Assembly: GCF_001870905.1 (NCBI RefSeq)
Contig: NZ_LNDC01000100.1
Span: forward strand, 1-64,000
From: Geitlerinema sp. PCC 9228
GTDB taxonomy: Bacteria > Cyanobacteriota > Cyanobacteriia > Cyanobacteriales > PCC-9228
Direction of reading: 5' to 3'
DNA: 64,000 nucleotides
The notes below the pieces were generated by a model. It did no database searches. It worked only from the letters and a program-made list of their open reading frames with translations, and had not been told where the DNA came from. Numbering within the stretch: the stretch's first letter is position 1; every line of letters starts with the position of its first letter. Position numbers and translations under genes: made by a program. Below, piece by piece: positions 52,597 through 61,644 of the stretch.

Positions 52597-53482
52597 CAGT
52601 TTACCTTCTCAATTGTGGAATTGTGCTGCGTTCTGATAATACACTCGGAGAGGTGGGAAGATTTTGGCGATGGTAACAAAGCACCGGGGCTTTTAAAACC
52701 ATTCATGGTGGCAAACATCTTTTCAAGTTTGCCGATAACGCAGAGAAGAATCACTGGTTTTTGTCGATTTTCTGAATATTCTGAATATGTTGCTATTGTT
52801 CCGGTTGTCGTACGGGTGGCACGACGATAAAAGATAAAAACACGGTGATGGTTCTTGGTTTGACAACATCCCTAGTGCGGAGATCCCCCACAAAATTGCT
52901 TCGGTGTTTGGGTAGATACTGGTAGATGCTGGGTGGGGTTGGTTTTCTTCCGGGTGTTTTTACGGTTCCCCTAGTTGTTGCCCCCAACCCGATTCCGAGT
53001 TAGGGAATTTTCATCTTACACTATATTATAAAAGCTGGTGCCCAAATAAAAAAGCCCCTGTTTGTGACAAAACCGTAATTGTCCCCTGATTTTTGTTAAA
53101 AATCAGTAAAGATGCTCCCGGTGAGATTAGGTTTTTTTAGGAATTCCTGCAATTTTGGCTGCGATTGTATTCCGTGGGAGCATTTTTTGGTAGGCGATCG
53201 CGTTTCCCGTTCCGGCCAGCTCGATAAAAATGCCTACAATCGTCCCTTCCCTACTGGTTTTGATACCATCAGAGGGCATGGGATGAGACTTTTTTCCCTG
53301 AGGTGGCTTCCCTTTTTTTTAATCGATCGATTTTTGGAAACGACAGGAGCAATTTAATGGTTTTTAAAATAACTTGGCACACCAAGTATCTAATTCGTTT
53401 TGATACCATACCCTGCCTTAAATGTCAATCCATTTTTGGATAAAATTTCACCTCTCCCAGTGCGTGTAGAAACCACAACAGG
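52597..53482. other. 886-nt intergenic region between DUF928 and CHAT genes
   Basis: No credible gene: short frames here lack ribosome sites and protein-like composition. Visible structure is a perfect 9-bp stem CTGATTTTT-GTT-AAAAATCAG (53086-53106), which could end the CHAT transcript or act upstream of DUF928, and AT-rich promoter-like sequence around 52800-53030. It separates DUF928 from the haemagglutinin-CHAT pair, so DUF928 probably has its own promoter. Confidence 0.5.
53086..53106. terminator. AT-rich perfect hairpin
   Basis: CTGATTTTT and AAAAATCAG form a 9-bp stem with a GTT loop. It is about 380 nt beyond the CHAT stop, in the gap before DUF928. Confidence 0.35.
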
Positions 53483-56122
53483 CTACAGCCAGTTGCCTAC
53501 CAACACAAAAGGTGCCCAGTAAAAGGGATGGCTAATTTCCTCCATCAAAAATAATTGGGCGCGGCGTAGGGCTTCGGCTTTGGCGATCTGATTTTGAGAC
53601 AATTCCTGGTAAAACTTATTCATTAAACGAGCGGTGGAATCATCCTGAACCGACCAGAGGGTAGCTGCGGTACTGCGGGCACCGGAACGCACAGCCAATC
53701 CTGCCAATCCCAAAGCAGCGTATTTATCCCCGGCAGCGGTTTCGCAGGCACTCAACACCAACAGGTCGATGGGAGGCGTATCCGGTTGAAAGCGCGATCG
53801 CAGCAAAGCTTCCAACTCCTTCGCTTGAATTTTTTCCTCCCACGTTAGAATAAACGTCTGTTCCGGTTCGGAACTAAACTGCCCGTGGGTAGCCAAATGC
53901 ACGATGGGAGAGGGATTTTCCTGGATACTTTTCTGCAAAGACGCCTTGGTAAATCCGCGGTTGAGCAGCGTACGTGCCGATACCTGTTGGGAAATTTCTG
54001 AGATTTCCCGTTCCACCGCCGGCAAAGGAGAAAATCCCTGAGTAGATTCGCTAATCCCTGCCGCGATCGCGCGCGCGTCTACCTGAGTTTGGGCATCCGC
54101 CACCAATAGCTGCAACCCCGGCGTCAGAGCGATCGCATATTTCTCCAACAAATACTGTTGTCCGTCGTACAAAGCCGCCATGGGAATGTTGCGCAACGCC
54201 CCATCCAACACAAACACCAACGTCTGCACCTGATTTTGCTGCAAATCTGCCTCCACCGGTCGCACCAACCAATCGTAAATTTCGCGGGCTACCGGTTCGC
54301 GGTCGGAACGGAAAGAATTGGGGCGCAGCGACTGGCGCATGCGATTGATAGTCTGTTCGGCCTCGGCGGCAGCAATGGGAGTAGCAAAGTGTTGCAGGGG
54401 TTGCCCGGGAATGGAAACCACCACCTCCAACCGTTGGGGAAGGATAATGGGATAAATCACCGCCGCCTCGGGGTCTACGCTGTCAATTTTTTGGGGGCGC
54501 ACCTCCAAACAGGCTTCCCGGAAAAAATTATCCAACTCCGCCAGTTGCAGTGACTCAATGGTATCCAAAGCTTCCCGCAGCTCCGCTTGGGTGGGATGGT
54601 TTTCCGGGCGCAGCAACAAATCCACCAACTGCCGGTACACCGGTTCCACGCGATCGCGGAAGGAAAATTGCACATCTTGGTTGGTAGCCACCAGTTCGCC
54701 GCGCAGGTCGTTGAGGGTACGCACCGCTTCTCGATACGCCGCGATCGCGCGCTCGGTCTTTTCTAACTGCTGCCAAATGCGCCCCAGCTGCCATTCCCAT
54801 TGATAGGCAATATCCTCACCAACGACTTGCGACGCCAAAGCCAGTGCCTCCTCAGTCAGTAACCTCGCCTCGGAATACTGCTGTTTTTCCTCGTAGAGAT
54901 GGGCTAAGCGACCCAAAGCATAGGATTGAGCGCGCCTATCCCCCAACTGCCGTGCCTGTTGCACCGCTACCGCTAGGATTTCCGCAGTTTCCCGCATGTT
55001 GGGCAAATCCTGCAATTGGCTATCCATAGCGCGCAGGCGATTGATATATTCCGCCAGCTGAATGCGGGCATATACCCCTGTAGAAGCTATGGGCAGCGCC
55101 GCGACGTGTTCTTGAATGGTAGGCAGCAACGCCACCGCTGAGGAAGTTCGTTCCAGCAGCAGCAACACTTCCAGGCGATTGAGCTGTGCTTGCAACCACA
55201 AAGGACAATCCCGAGATTGTTTTTGGGGCGAACAGCTTTCCACTGCCTGTTGGTAAGCTATCAACACTTGCTGCACTTGGCGGTTTTCCAGTTGGGGGAA
55301 ATTGTTATTCACCGACGAGGAAGACCGGGAGAGTTGCCGCGTAAGTTCTGCGCGCATGGTGTTGCCCAATCCCAGCCAGGCAGCTTGCGTTTGGGCGTTC
55401 ATGTTATTTTGATAAGCAACAGTACGTGCTTTTGCCAGCACTTCTTTCGATGGTTCCAGATTGCCCGTCAGCCGCAGGGTATTCCCCAAATTCAGCCACG
55501 CCGCCACTTGCAGTTCCCGATCGGATAAATTTTCGATGGGCGATCGCACTTTTTCCAGAATTTCCTGGGCGCGGCGGTACATGCCCAAAGCTTGTAGAGC
55601 TTTCCCTTGGTTGATTTGCGCCCCAATTTCTCCCACCCGGTCTTCGGCGAGGGTGTAGGTTTTTGCCGCTGCTTCCCAACGATCCAAGGCCCCCTGGTAG
55701 TCGCCGCGGTTGTAGTTGATTTCGCCGGCAATATTGTAAATTTTGGCTAAGATCTGCTGGTTGACCGGAGGTTTTTGGGCGATTGCCAACGCTTGCAATA
55801 GGGCATCTTCTGCTGGTTCCCACTGCCCCAGTTTGTGATAGGCTAGTGCCAAATATCCCTGCACTTGAGCCTGTTGGTCTTTCTCGGATGAATCCAACCG
55901 CGCTGCTACCTGCTGCCATATTTGCAATGCCGCCTCAATGCGTCCGTTTTGGTACAATCTTTGTCCCGATGCCACCGAAACCATCGGTGGGCTGCCTTGG
56001 GTTTGGGAGGGTTGGGGCATCGCCGCTTCGGAAACCACTTGTACGCCCAAAGCGATCGCCCATCCCACAACCAACAACAACAGCCATTTACCTACTTTTT
56101 TCACCCCAGCCGAAACCTTCAT
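53483..56122 (-). CDS. Exported TPR-CHAT protein (caspase-like protease)
   Basis: About 879 aa (883 from the GTG at 56134). The N-terminus is a signal peptide or anchor (KWLLLLVVGWAIALGVQVVSEAA). Residues about 50-480 are TPR units; the C-terminal third is a CHAT domain with the His/Cys dyad in HLATHG (about His750) and LSACETAAGD (about Cys797), numbered from the GTG, followed by the GARSTAATLWSV block. CHAT is a caspase-like peptidase fold. The GTG start would overlap the upstream haemagglutinin stop by 4 nt (GTGA); I list the ATG at 56122, 8 nt after that stop. Coupled expression with an exported haemagglutinin suggests the two work together. Confidence 0.88.
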   Translation of the reverse strand: MKVSAGVKKVGKWLLLLVVGWAIALGVQVVSEAAMPQPSQTQGSPPMVSVASGQRLYQNGRIEAALQIWQQVAARLDSSEKDQQAQVQGYLALAYHKLGQWEPAEDALLQALAIAQKPPVNQQILAKIYNIAGEINYNRGDYQGALDRWEAAAKTYTLAEDRVGEIGAQINQGKALQALGMYRRAQEILEKVRSPIENLSDRELQVAAWLNLGNTLRLTGNLEPSKEVLAKARTVAYQNNMNAQTQAAWLGLGNTMRAELTRQLSRSSSSVNNNFPQLENRQVQQVLIAYQQAVESCSPQKQSRDCPLWLQAQLNRLEVLLLLERTSSAVALLPTIQEHVAALPIASTGVYARIQLAEYINRLRAMDSQLQDLPNMRETAEILAVAVQQARQLGDRRAQSYALGRLAHLYEEKQQYSEARLLTEEALALASQVVGEDIAYQWEWQLGRIWQQLEKTERAIAAYREAVRTLNDLRGELVATNQDVQFSFRDRVEPVYRQLVDLLLRPENHPTQAELREALDTIESLQLAELDNFFREACLEVRPQKIDSVDPEAAVIYPIILPQRLEVVVSIPGQPLQHFATPIAAAEAEQTINRMRQSLRPNSFRSDREPVAREIYDWLVRPVEADLQQNQVQTLVFVLDGALRNIPMAALYDGQQYLLEKYAIALTPGLQLLVADAQTQVDARAIAAGISESTQGFSPLPAVEREISEISQQVSARTLLNRGFTKASLQKSIQENPSPIVHLATHGQFSSEPEQTFILTWEEKIQAKELEALLRSRFQPDTPPIDLLVLSACETAAGDKYAALGLAGLAVRSGARSTAATLWSVQDDSTARLMNKFYQELSQNQIAKAEALRRAQLFLMEEISHPFYWAPFVLVGNWL

Positions 56123-56130
56123 AACCACCG

Positions 56131-58788
56131 TCACCGTTCGTCACAACCAATAGAAAAATACCAATTTGTCTTTTGTTCTCCGGACGCTACCAATTCTACC
56201 GTGCCGTCTTGGTGGCGTCTCCAGCCGCTGGCTTCTTGAATGCCATGGCGAACGGTCGCTGTGGCACCAAAAGCCGGCGATCGCTGGTGGCTGCGCCAAT
56301 CCATCCAAGTAGAAAATTGGTTGAGGCTTTCTTGCGGTGCAGGGGGCAATCCGCCATATCCGGTCATCACAAATTCGTTTCCCTCAATCCGCTGGCAGGG
56401 GGTGGCCACAATTTGCTTGGGTTGGTTCAAATCGTTGTCCACCTGTAACAGCCCTGCTTCTGGGTTCACTTCCGGCGAGTTCACGGCTACCTGACCATCA
56501 ACGCCAAATTGAGAACTGGCGGTTATCTGACTGTCGGGAGATAGGAGCATCCCTGAGGTGGTAATTTGAATGCTACCACCATCGCCGGCGATCGCATTAG
56601 CCGTAATATCGCTATTTTCCAAACTGGCTAGGGTCCTGGTGGCAATGGCAATGTTCCCCCCTGGTTCGGTACCGGTGGCGTTGGTGGAAATTTGGCTGTT
56701 TCCCCGCAGCAGCAAATTGTCGGTTTGCAAGTTGATATTGCCCAATCCGGCCGCACTGTCGGCGCGCAGGTGTCCGCCGCTATCGAGACGCATCTCCCCA
56801 GTTTCAATCCCCATGGATCCGGCATTGCCGCTGCCGGTACTGCTGACAGTAATTTCCCCATGCGATCGCAGTTCGATGTTCCCCGCGCTCACTCGTAGCT
56901 GACCGGCGTGACCGCTGCCTTCGGAGGAAGTGGACAAACCGCTGGGAAATTGGGTTTGGCTCTCGTCTCGGAAAAAGTCCAAATCGGCTTCGGGAATCTC
57001 GCGCGCGGGAACTGCCCCGGATACCAACAAGCGATCGCCGACACGCACCCTCACATCACCGCCGTCACCGCTTTCAAAAGCGGCCGAACTCACTTGAGCG
57101 CCATTTTGCAACACCAAACTCGGCGTTTCTAACCTCACTTGACCGCCATCGCCCGTCCCCACAGTACTGGTGGTAATAGCTGCCGGAATCCCTTCGCTGC
57201 TGGTGCCGTTGAGGTAAATTTCGGAAGTGGCGCGCACGGTAATATTGCCTCCCCTGCCCTGGGTACTTTCGCTGCTGGTGGCTGTGGAGAGACGACCCCC
57301 GTTAGCCAGGACCAATCGGTTGGTTTCTAGGTTGACGTTGCCCCCACGACCGGTAGCACTCGCTTCTACGCTGGCGGCAATGGTACTTTCAAAGCTGCCA
57401 TCCGCCCCGCGGACCTCGATGGTATCGCTGGCTCGAATGTCAATAGCCCCCGCCTTGCCCCTGCCTTGGGTAAAAGCCAAGATTTGCGTACCGCCGCTGA
57501 TGGTGAGGGTGTCGGTGGCGATGACAATGTTGCCGCCATCACCGGTAGCGCCGCGAAAGCTGGAACCAGACCAAAAAGACCGGCCGCTGGTTTCTACGGT
57601 TTGCGCCTGTACCTGCAGCGTTCCCGCATCCCCCGCGCCCAAGGTATCGGTGCCAATGATGGCCAAATCCGCAACCACGAAGCGTTGGGTTTCCACTTGC
57701 AAGCGACCGCCGCTGCCGGTGGCTTCCGGGGCAACGGCGGCAAATACGCTGCTGGCAAAGCCTTCCGGACTTTCTCCCACTACTTCCACTGCTTCCTGTG
57801 CCTGCAAATACACTCCCCGACCGCTACCGTTTCCCAGAGTATCGGCGAGAATGGAAGACCCATCTCGCAGCAAAATGTGCGATCCCTGCAGGCGCACGAA
57901 ACCACCGCCGTTGCCGCTGGCTTCGAGGGAGGCGGTTTTTTCCAGCAAAATCCGATTCCAAGTGGCGATGTTTTGGGGTTGAAATTCCCAACCCCTCCGT
58001 GTTTCCACCCAGCGCATGCGCCCGCTACCGAGGCTGGCGAGTTCGATTTCGCCCCCACTGGCGGTGAGGTTGCCCCCGGAAAGCACGATATTGCCGCCGA
58101 TGAGGGCGAGGGTGGCTTGGGGGGAGACGGCAAATCCGGTGGGTCGTTCTTCTCGGACGGTGGCTAGGGAATTGTCGAAAAATAGGTTGTTGCCAGGACC
58201 GAATACGCGAATGTCGCCGGCGTTGCTGCCGACTTGCAAGCCTATGGGGGTGGATATGGTGAGTAAGGGGGGACTGGCTGGATTGGTGGCATGGAATTGC
58301 GTTCCGTCAGCAAATTCTAAGCTGCGGGCGGTGGTCCCTAAGAAAGAACCGCCGATGTCGAGCTGGGCGTTGCTGCCGATGGTAATGCCGTTGGGATTGA
58401 TGAAAATGAGGTTGGCGCTGCCGTTAGCCTGTAGGGTTCCTTCGAGGACGGAGATGCGATCGCCGGTTACCCGTGTAATGATATTTTTGATGGTATTCGC
58501 GTTTTGGAAGGTGGCGATGGTTTCCGCTGGCAGGGAAAATTCCTGAAAGCTGTGGAAAAGATTGGCACCGACTGTGGTTCCTCCTGATATTTCTAAGTGA
58601 TTTTGGGCTCGCGTGACTTGAGAGTTTTGCGGCAGGGTGCGATCGGGGACAATTTGAGTAATGATTTGTACGTTTTTGTCGGCAGATGTATGGGGGAATG
58701 GTTCCCGGGCAACAACAGGTGGGCAGCCAAAAGGTGCGATCGCGACAGCTAGGGTACAGGTAGCGAAAAACTGTTGGATGGGGCGCAT
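56131..58788 (-). CDS. Filamentous haemagglutinin-type TPS-domain protein
   Basis: An 885-aa exported protein with a signal peptide (MRPIQQFFATCTLAVAIAPFG...VVA). Residues about 40-330 are the haemagglutination-activity (TPS) domain: GGTTVGANLFHSFQEFSL, RVTGDRISVLEGTLQANGSANLIFINPNGI, FGPGNNLFFDNS. The rest is a parallel beta-helix-like series of G-rich repeats (GDGGNIVIAT, GRGGNVNLET, GDGGQVRLET). This is the secreted partner (TpsA) of a two-partner system; no TpsB transporter gene is in the window. ATG 58788 starts the signal peptide; an ATG at 58851 is possible. It is the first gene of the haemagglutinin-CHAT pair. Confidence 0.88.
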   Translation of the reverse strand: MRPIQQFFATCTLAVAIAPFGCPPVVAREPFPHTSADKNVQIITQIVPDRTLPQNSQVTRAQNHLEISGGTTVGANLFHSFQEFSLPAETIATFQNANTIKNIITRVTGDRISVLEGTLQANGSANLIFINPNGITIGSNAQLDIGGSFLGTTARSLEFADGTQFHATNPASPPLLTISTPIGLQVGSNAGDIRVFGPGNNLFFDNSLATVREERPTGFAVSPQATLALIGGNIVLSGGNLTASGGEIELASLGSGRMRWVETRRGWEFQPQNIATWNRILLEKTASLEASGNGGGFVRLQGSHILLRDGSSILADTLGNGSGRGVYLQAQEAVEVVGESPEGFASSVFAAVAPEATGSGGRLQVETQRFVVADLAIIGTDTLGAGDAGTLQVQAQTVETSGRSFWSGSSFRGATGDGGNIVIATDTLTISGGTQILAFTQGRGKAGAIDIRASDTIEVRGADGSFESTIAASVEASATGRGGNVNLETNRLVLANGGRLSTATSSESTQGRGGNITVRATSEIYLNGTSSEGIPAAITTSTVGTGDGGQVRLETPSLVLQNGAQVSSAAFESGDGGDVRVRVGDRLLVSGAVPAREIPEADLDFFRDESQTQFPSGLSTSSEGSGHAGQLRVSAGNIELRSHGEITVSSTGSGNAGSMGIETGEMRLDSGGHLRADSAAGLGNINLQTDNLLLRGNSQISTNATGTEPGGNIAIATRTLASLENSDITANAIAGDGGSIQITTSGMLLSPDSQITASSQFGVDGQVAVNSPEVNPEAGLLQVDNDLNQPKQIVATPCQRIEGNEFVMTGYGGLPPAPQESLNQFSTWMDWRSHQRSPAFGATATVRHGIQEASGWRRHQDGTVELVASGEQKTNWYFSIGCDER

Positions 58789-59021
58789 GGGCGGCAGGTT
58801 TAGAACCAAGTGAAGAATACGCGGCAAGTATGGCAGTGGTATCGCTTCCATTATGGTAGGACAATTTTCTCATGGATGGGGAAATTTTTCCCAACAGCGA
58901 CCGATGGAAAAAGAGAGAAAAATCCCGGCAAGCTATTGCAAATTTTTCCCATCAAATGGTACAGTACAACCACGAAACTTGCTTTTTATTTTCAACCACA
59001 ATCGAATCGCGACGGAACCAT

Positions 59022-59537
59022 ATGGCACTTTATACCGCTGCATCGCTGAAATCAGAACTTCACCAACGTGGATGTCGCATGACGCCGCAACGGGAAAAGA
59101 TCCTGCATATTTTTCAAACCCTTCCCCAAGGAAAGCATCTCAGCGCCGAAGAACTATACCAAATTCTATGCGATCGCCACGAACCCGTGAGCCTCTCCAC
59201 CGTCTATCGCAACGTCAGTTTGATGGCGCGGTTGGGAATTTTGCGGGAACTGGAACTCGCGGAAGGGCACAAACATTACGAACTCAACCGCCCCCATCCC
59301 GAACACCACCACCACCTGGTTTGTGTTTTGTGCCACCGCACCCTAGAATTCAAGAATGACTCGGTGTTGCAAACGGGGTACAAGCAAGCCGAAGCCTCCC
59401 AATATCAATTGTTGGACTGTCAGATGACCATCCACGCGGTTTGCGAGGAGGCGGTAGAAGCGGGATGGCCCAGTTTGCCGGAGAATTGGACTTGCCCAAA
59501 ACGGTGCAATCGGTCGCAACCGCTGCCGGATAGTTGA
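59022..59537 (+). CDS. zur: Fur-family regulator, Zur/FurB-like
   Basis: A 171-aa metal-dependent repressor. The winged-helix N-terminus begins SLKSELHQRGCRMTPQREKIL and includes LSTVYRNVSLMARLGILREL; the metal-binding part has HHHHLVCVLC and a second CxxxxC near the C-terminus (TCPKRC). The EGHKHYEL...HHHHLVC form with TLEFKND resembles cyanobacterial FurB/Zur, the zinc-uptake repressor, more than FurA or PerR; this paralogue call is from memory. ATG 59022 is chosen over the long open frame from 58872. It is divergent from the haemagglutinin gene. No zinc-transport genes are adjacent. Confidence 0.75.
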   Translation: MALYTAASLKSELHQRGCRMTPQREKILHIFQTLPQGKHLSAEELYQILCDRHEPVSLSTVYRNVSLMARLGILRELELAEGHKHYELNRPHPEHHHHLVCVLCHRTLEFKNDSVLQTGYKQAEASQYQLLDCQMTIHAVCEEAVEAGWPSLPENWTCPKRCNRSQPLPDS

Positions 59538-59611
59538 AATTTGTTTTCAGTTGTTTTCGTCAAGCCCCCCACAGCGATCGCTAATGGTTTGCAACAATTC
59601 CCCGGGATGGG

Positions 59612-61366
59612 CTAAGGCAGAATTTGCTGGATGACACTTTCTTCAATTTCTTCGTCAATTTCCATCAACACCTCCCGCAAGCAGTTGCGAACGCTATTGC
59701 GCAGAGCTTGCAAAATTTGCGCCGCCGATTGAAACTCCGGCTTCAAAGTTCCCATCCACTTCCAGGGAGGTCCAGCGCGATCGACAATTTCCAAACATTC
59801 CGCCGACAGAAAAGCCAACAAACAGTTGAGCACTTTCTCGCGGGGAATTTGATAGTCCAAATTGGCTTCGATTTTCTCTGCCGCCTCTTCAATGGCTTCC
59901 CCTTCGATGGGATGGTTGGCCAGGGCATCGGCAACCATGGCAATCTCTTGGGGGTCTTCCAACTTAAACTTTTTGTACCCGCTGAGCAAAATTTGCCGGT
60001 ACCTTTCTTCGCAATGGACGTTTTCCGGTACGCCATTGGCACCGCTACGCAAAATCAGCTTGGCGGGATGGTTTTTATCTACATCAAATTCCGTATCGTT
60101 ACAAATCAGTTTTAAGAAAGAAGTGAACCGCTTGTCGTTCACGGATTCCGCGTATTGAGCGTAAATATCTTCAAAATTTTCGATGTTTTCTACCAGGAAA
60201 TTACGCACTTGCGGCAGAACGATACCGCCACGAATCATGCGTATGTCTTGTTTAAGTTGGGGAAGCACTTGCTTAGTGGTAGCAATTAGGTCGATTTCCG
60301 GTACGTCTGCTTTGTGGTGGTGGTTGTTTTCCCACTCATGGCCATCGTTCGCCAGTTTGTCCTCTGGATCGCGCAAACGCACAAAAGCATCACCAACCGA
60401 TTCCAATACCCGATTGGTTTGGGCTTCGTAGGCACAGCCAATGACAATTTTGCCGTATTCGTGGAGCTTTTTCGCCAGGGAAGCAAAAGCTCCATCCCCG
60501 GAGACGATAATAAATACTTCTACACTAGGGCGGGTATGTACCACTTCCATCACATCAATAGCCAGTTGGATGTCCGCCGCATTTTTGTGGGGACCGTGAC
60601 CGAACCCAAACAGTTGGATGGGATCGATGCCCAACTCCACAATTTCCCGGCGCATCCCCCGCAAGCGGCTATCGGACCAGTTGGCATAGGCTCTTTGAAT
60701 GGCAATACGCCCCACCTTGCCCGTGTCTTTGACCATACTGACAATTTCTCGCAAAGACAAGTCAGCAATGAGTTTTTCGCTGAATTTGTATCCCCGGGTG
60801 AGGTTTTCAATATCGTAGAAAATAGCGGCGTTGTAATTTTTGGCGGGTTGGTGGGCGTGGCCAGATGCGGCAGCATCGGTATCGAGGGTTTGCTGCAGGT
60901 GGCGTACCTGTTGGGAAAGCTGTTCTACGTTTTGCAGGAGCTGCTGTTCGCGGCGTTCTTGGTCTTGGCGCTTTTTCAGTTGCTTGTTTGCGGACATGAG
61001 TGCCGATTGCAACCGATGCCACGATTGGGGAAACTCTTCCTTGGTCAGCACTTGCAACGCCATTTCGTAGCCAGCGATCGCAATTTGTAGGGTAGAAATT
61101 TCGTCATCGCCGGGGAACTGCTGCATAAAATCGCTAAATTCCCCCAACAACTTGGCGATCGCCTTAGCACGGTCGTTGGAACTGCGGTGAAACTGCCGTT
61201 GCGCCCAACTGCGTAAGTGTTGGGCAAATTCAAGGTTGAGCTGGTCTTGGTTGGCTTGGACAAAAGCGTACAAAACTTGACGATCGCCGCGAGAATCGGA
61301 AGTAGTTTGTAACAGTTGTACGAGAAGGGTTTGATACTCAGAGGTCGGCATCGCTTCCGAAGTCAT
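59612..61366 (-). CDS. NYN-domain (PIN-like, LabA/DUF88) protein
   Basis: A 584-aa soluble protein. Residues 1-130 are a helical N-terminal domain, 130-165 a coiled coil, 178-335 the NYN ribonuclease-like domain with acidic sites AIFYDIEN (Asp185), KNAADIQLAIDVME (Asp265) and IVSGDGAFASL (Asp291). The C-terminal 240 residues are helical, with segments that could be OST-HTH/LOTUS-like RNA-binding domains. NYN proteins are thought to be metal-dependent RNases; LabA affects circadian output in Synechococcus but is much shorter. ATG 61366 follows AAAGGAAA; a GTG at 61384 is the alternative. Confidence 0.85.
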   Translation of the reverse strand: MTSEAMPTSEYQTLLVQLLQTTSDSRGDRQVLYAFVQANQDQLNLEFAQHLRSWAQRQFHRSSNDRAKAIAKLLGEFSDFMQQFPGDDEISTLQIAIAGYEMALQVLTKEEFPQSWHRLQSALMSANKQLKKRQDQERREQQLLQNVEQLSQQVRHLQQTLDTDAAASGHAHQPAKNYNAAIFYDIENLTRGYKFSEKLIADLSLREIVSMVKDTGKVGRIAIQRAYANWSDSRLRGMRREIVELGIDPIQLFGFGHGPHKNAADIQLAIDVMEVVHTRPSVEVFIIVSGDGAFASLAKKLHEYGKIVIGCAYEAQTNRVLESVGDAFVRLRDPEDKLANDGHEWENNHHHKADVPEIDLIATTKQVLPQLKQDIRMIRGGIVLPQVRNFLVENIENFEDIYAQYAESVNDKRFTSFLKLICNDTEFDVDKNHPAKLILRSGANGVPENVHCEERYRQILLSGYKKFKLEDPQEIAMVADALANHPIEGEAIEEAAEKIEANLDYQIPREKVLNCLLAFLSAECLEIVDRAGPPWKWMGTLKPEFQSAAQILQALRNSVRNCLREVLMEIDEEIEESVIQQILP

Positions 61367-61644
61367 GCTGAATTTCCTTTCCACGCAGCACCTTGACGCA
61401 AGAGAACTGCGCCCCTACTAGCATTCAAAATTAAACAATTGCGCATCTGGAGCGTCCGCTACTACGATCGATTGTAACCGTTTCGCCGCGACAGTAGCTG
61501 CCACAATTTCCCCTTCCTAGAAGCGATCGCCATGGCGGGGACCACCAATTTCCCACCAAAGCCAGAAAAATCGCTACTATAATTGGAAAATACCCCATAA
61601 ACCCCCTCAATCAAAAAGACTGTACCTGTTCTCCACGCTCAATC

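Noticed and set aside
53112-53357. 81-aa plus-strand ORF in the DUF928-CHAT gap
   Set aside because: No ribosome site, atypical composition and no recognisable domain.
55404-55919. 171-aa minus-strand ORF inside the CHAT gene region
   Set aside because: Shadow frame of the TPR coding sequence, rich in Ser/Arg/Gly.
57466-58167. 233-aa plus-strand ORF antisense to the haemagglutinin gene
   Set aside because: Arises from the repetitive G-rich beta-helix coding sequence; no start context.
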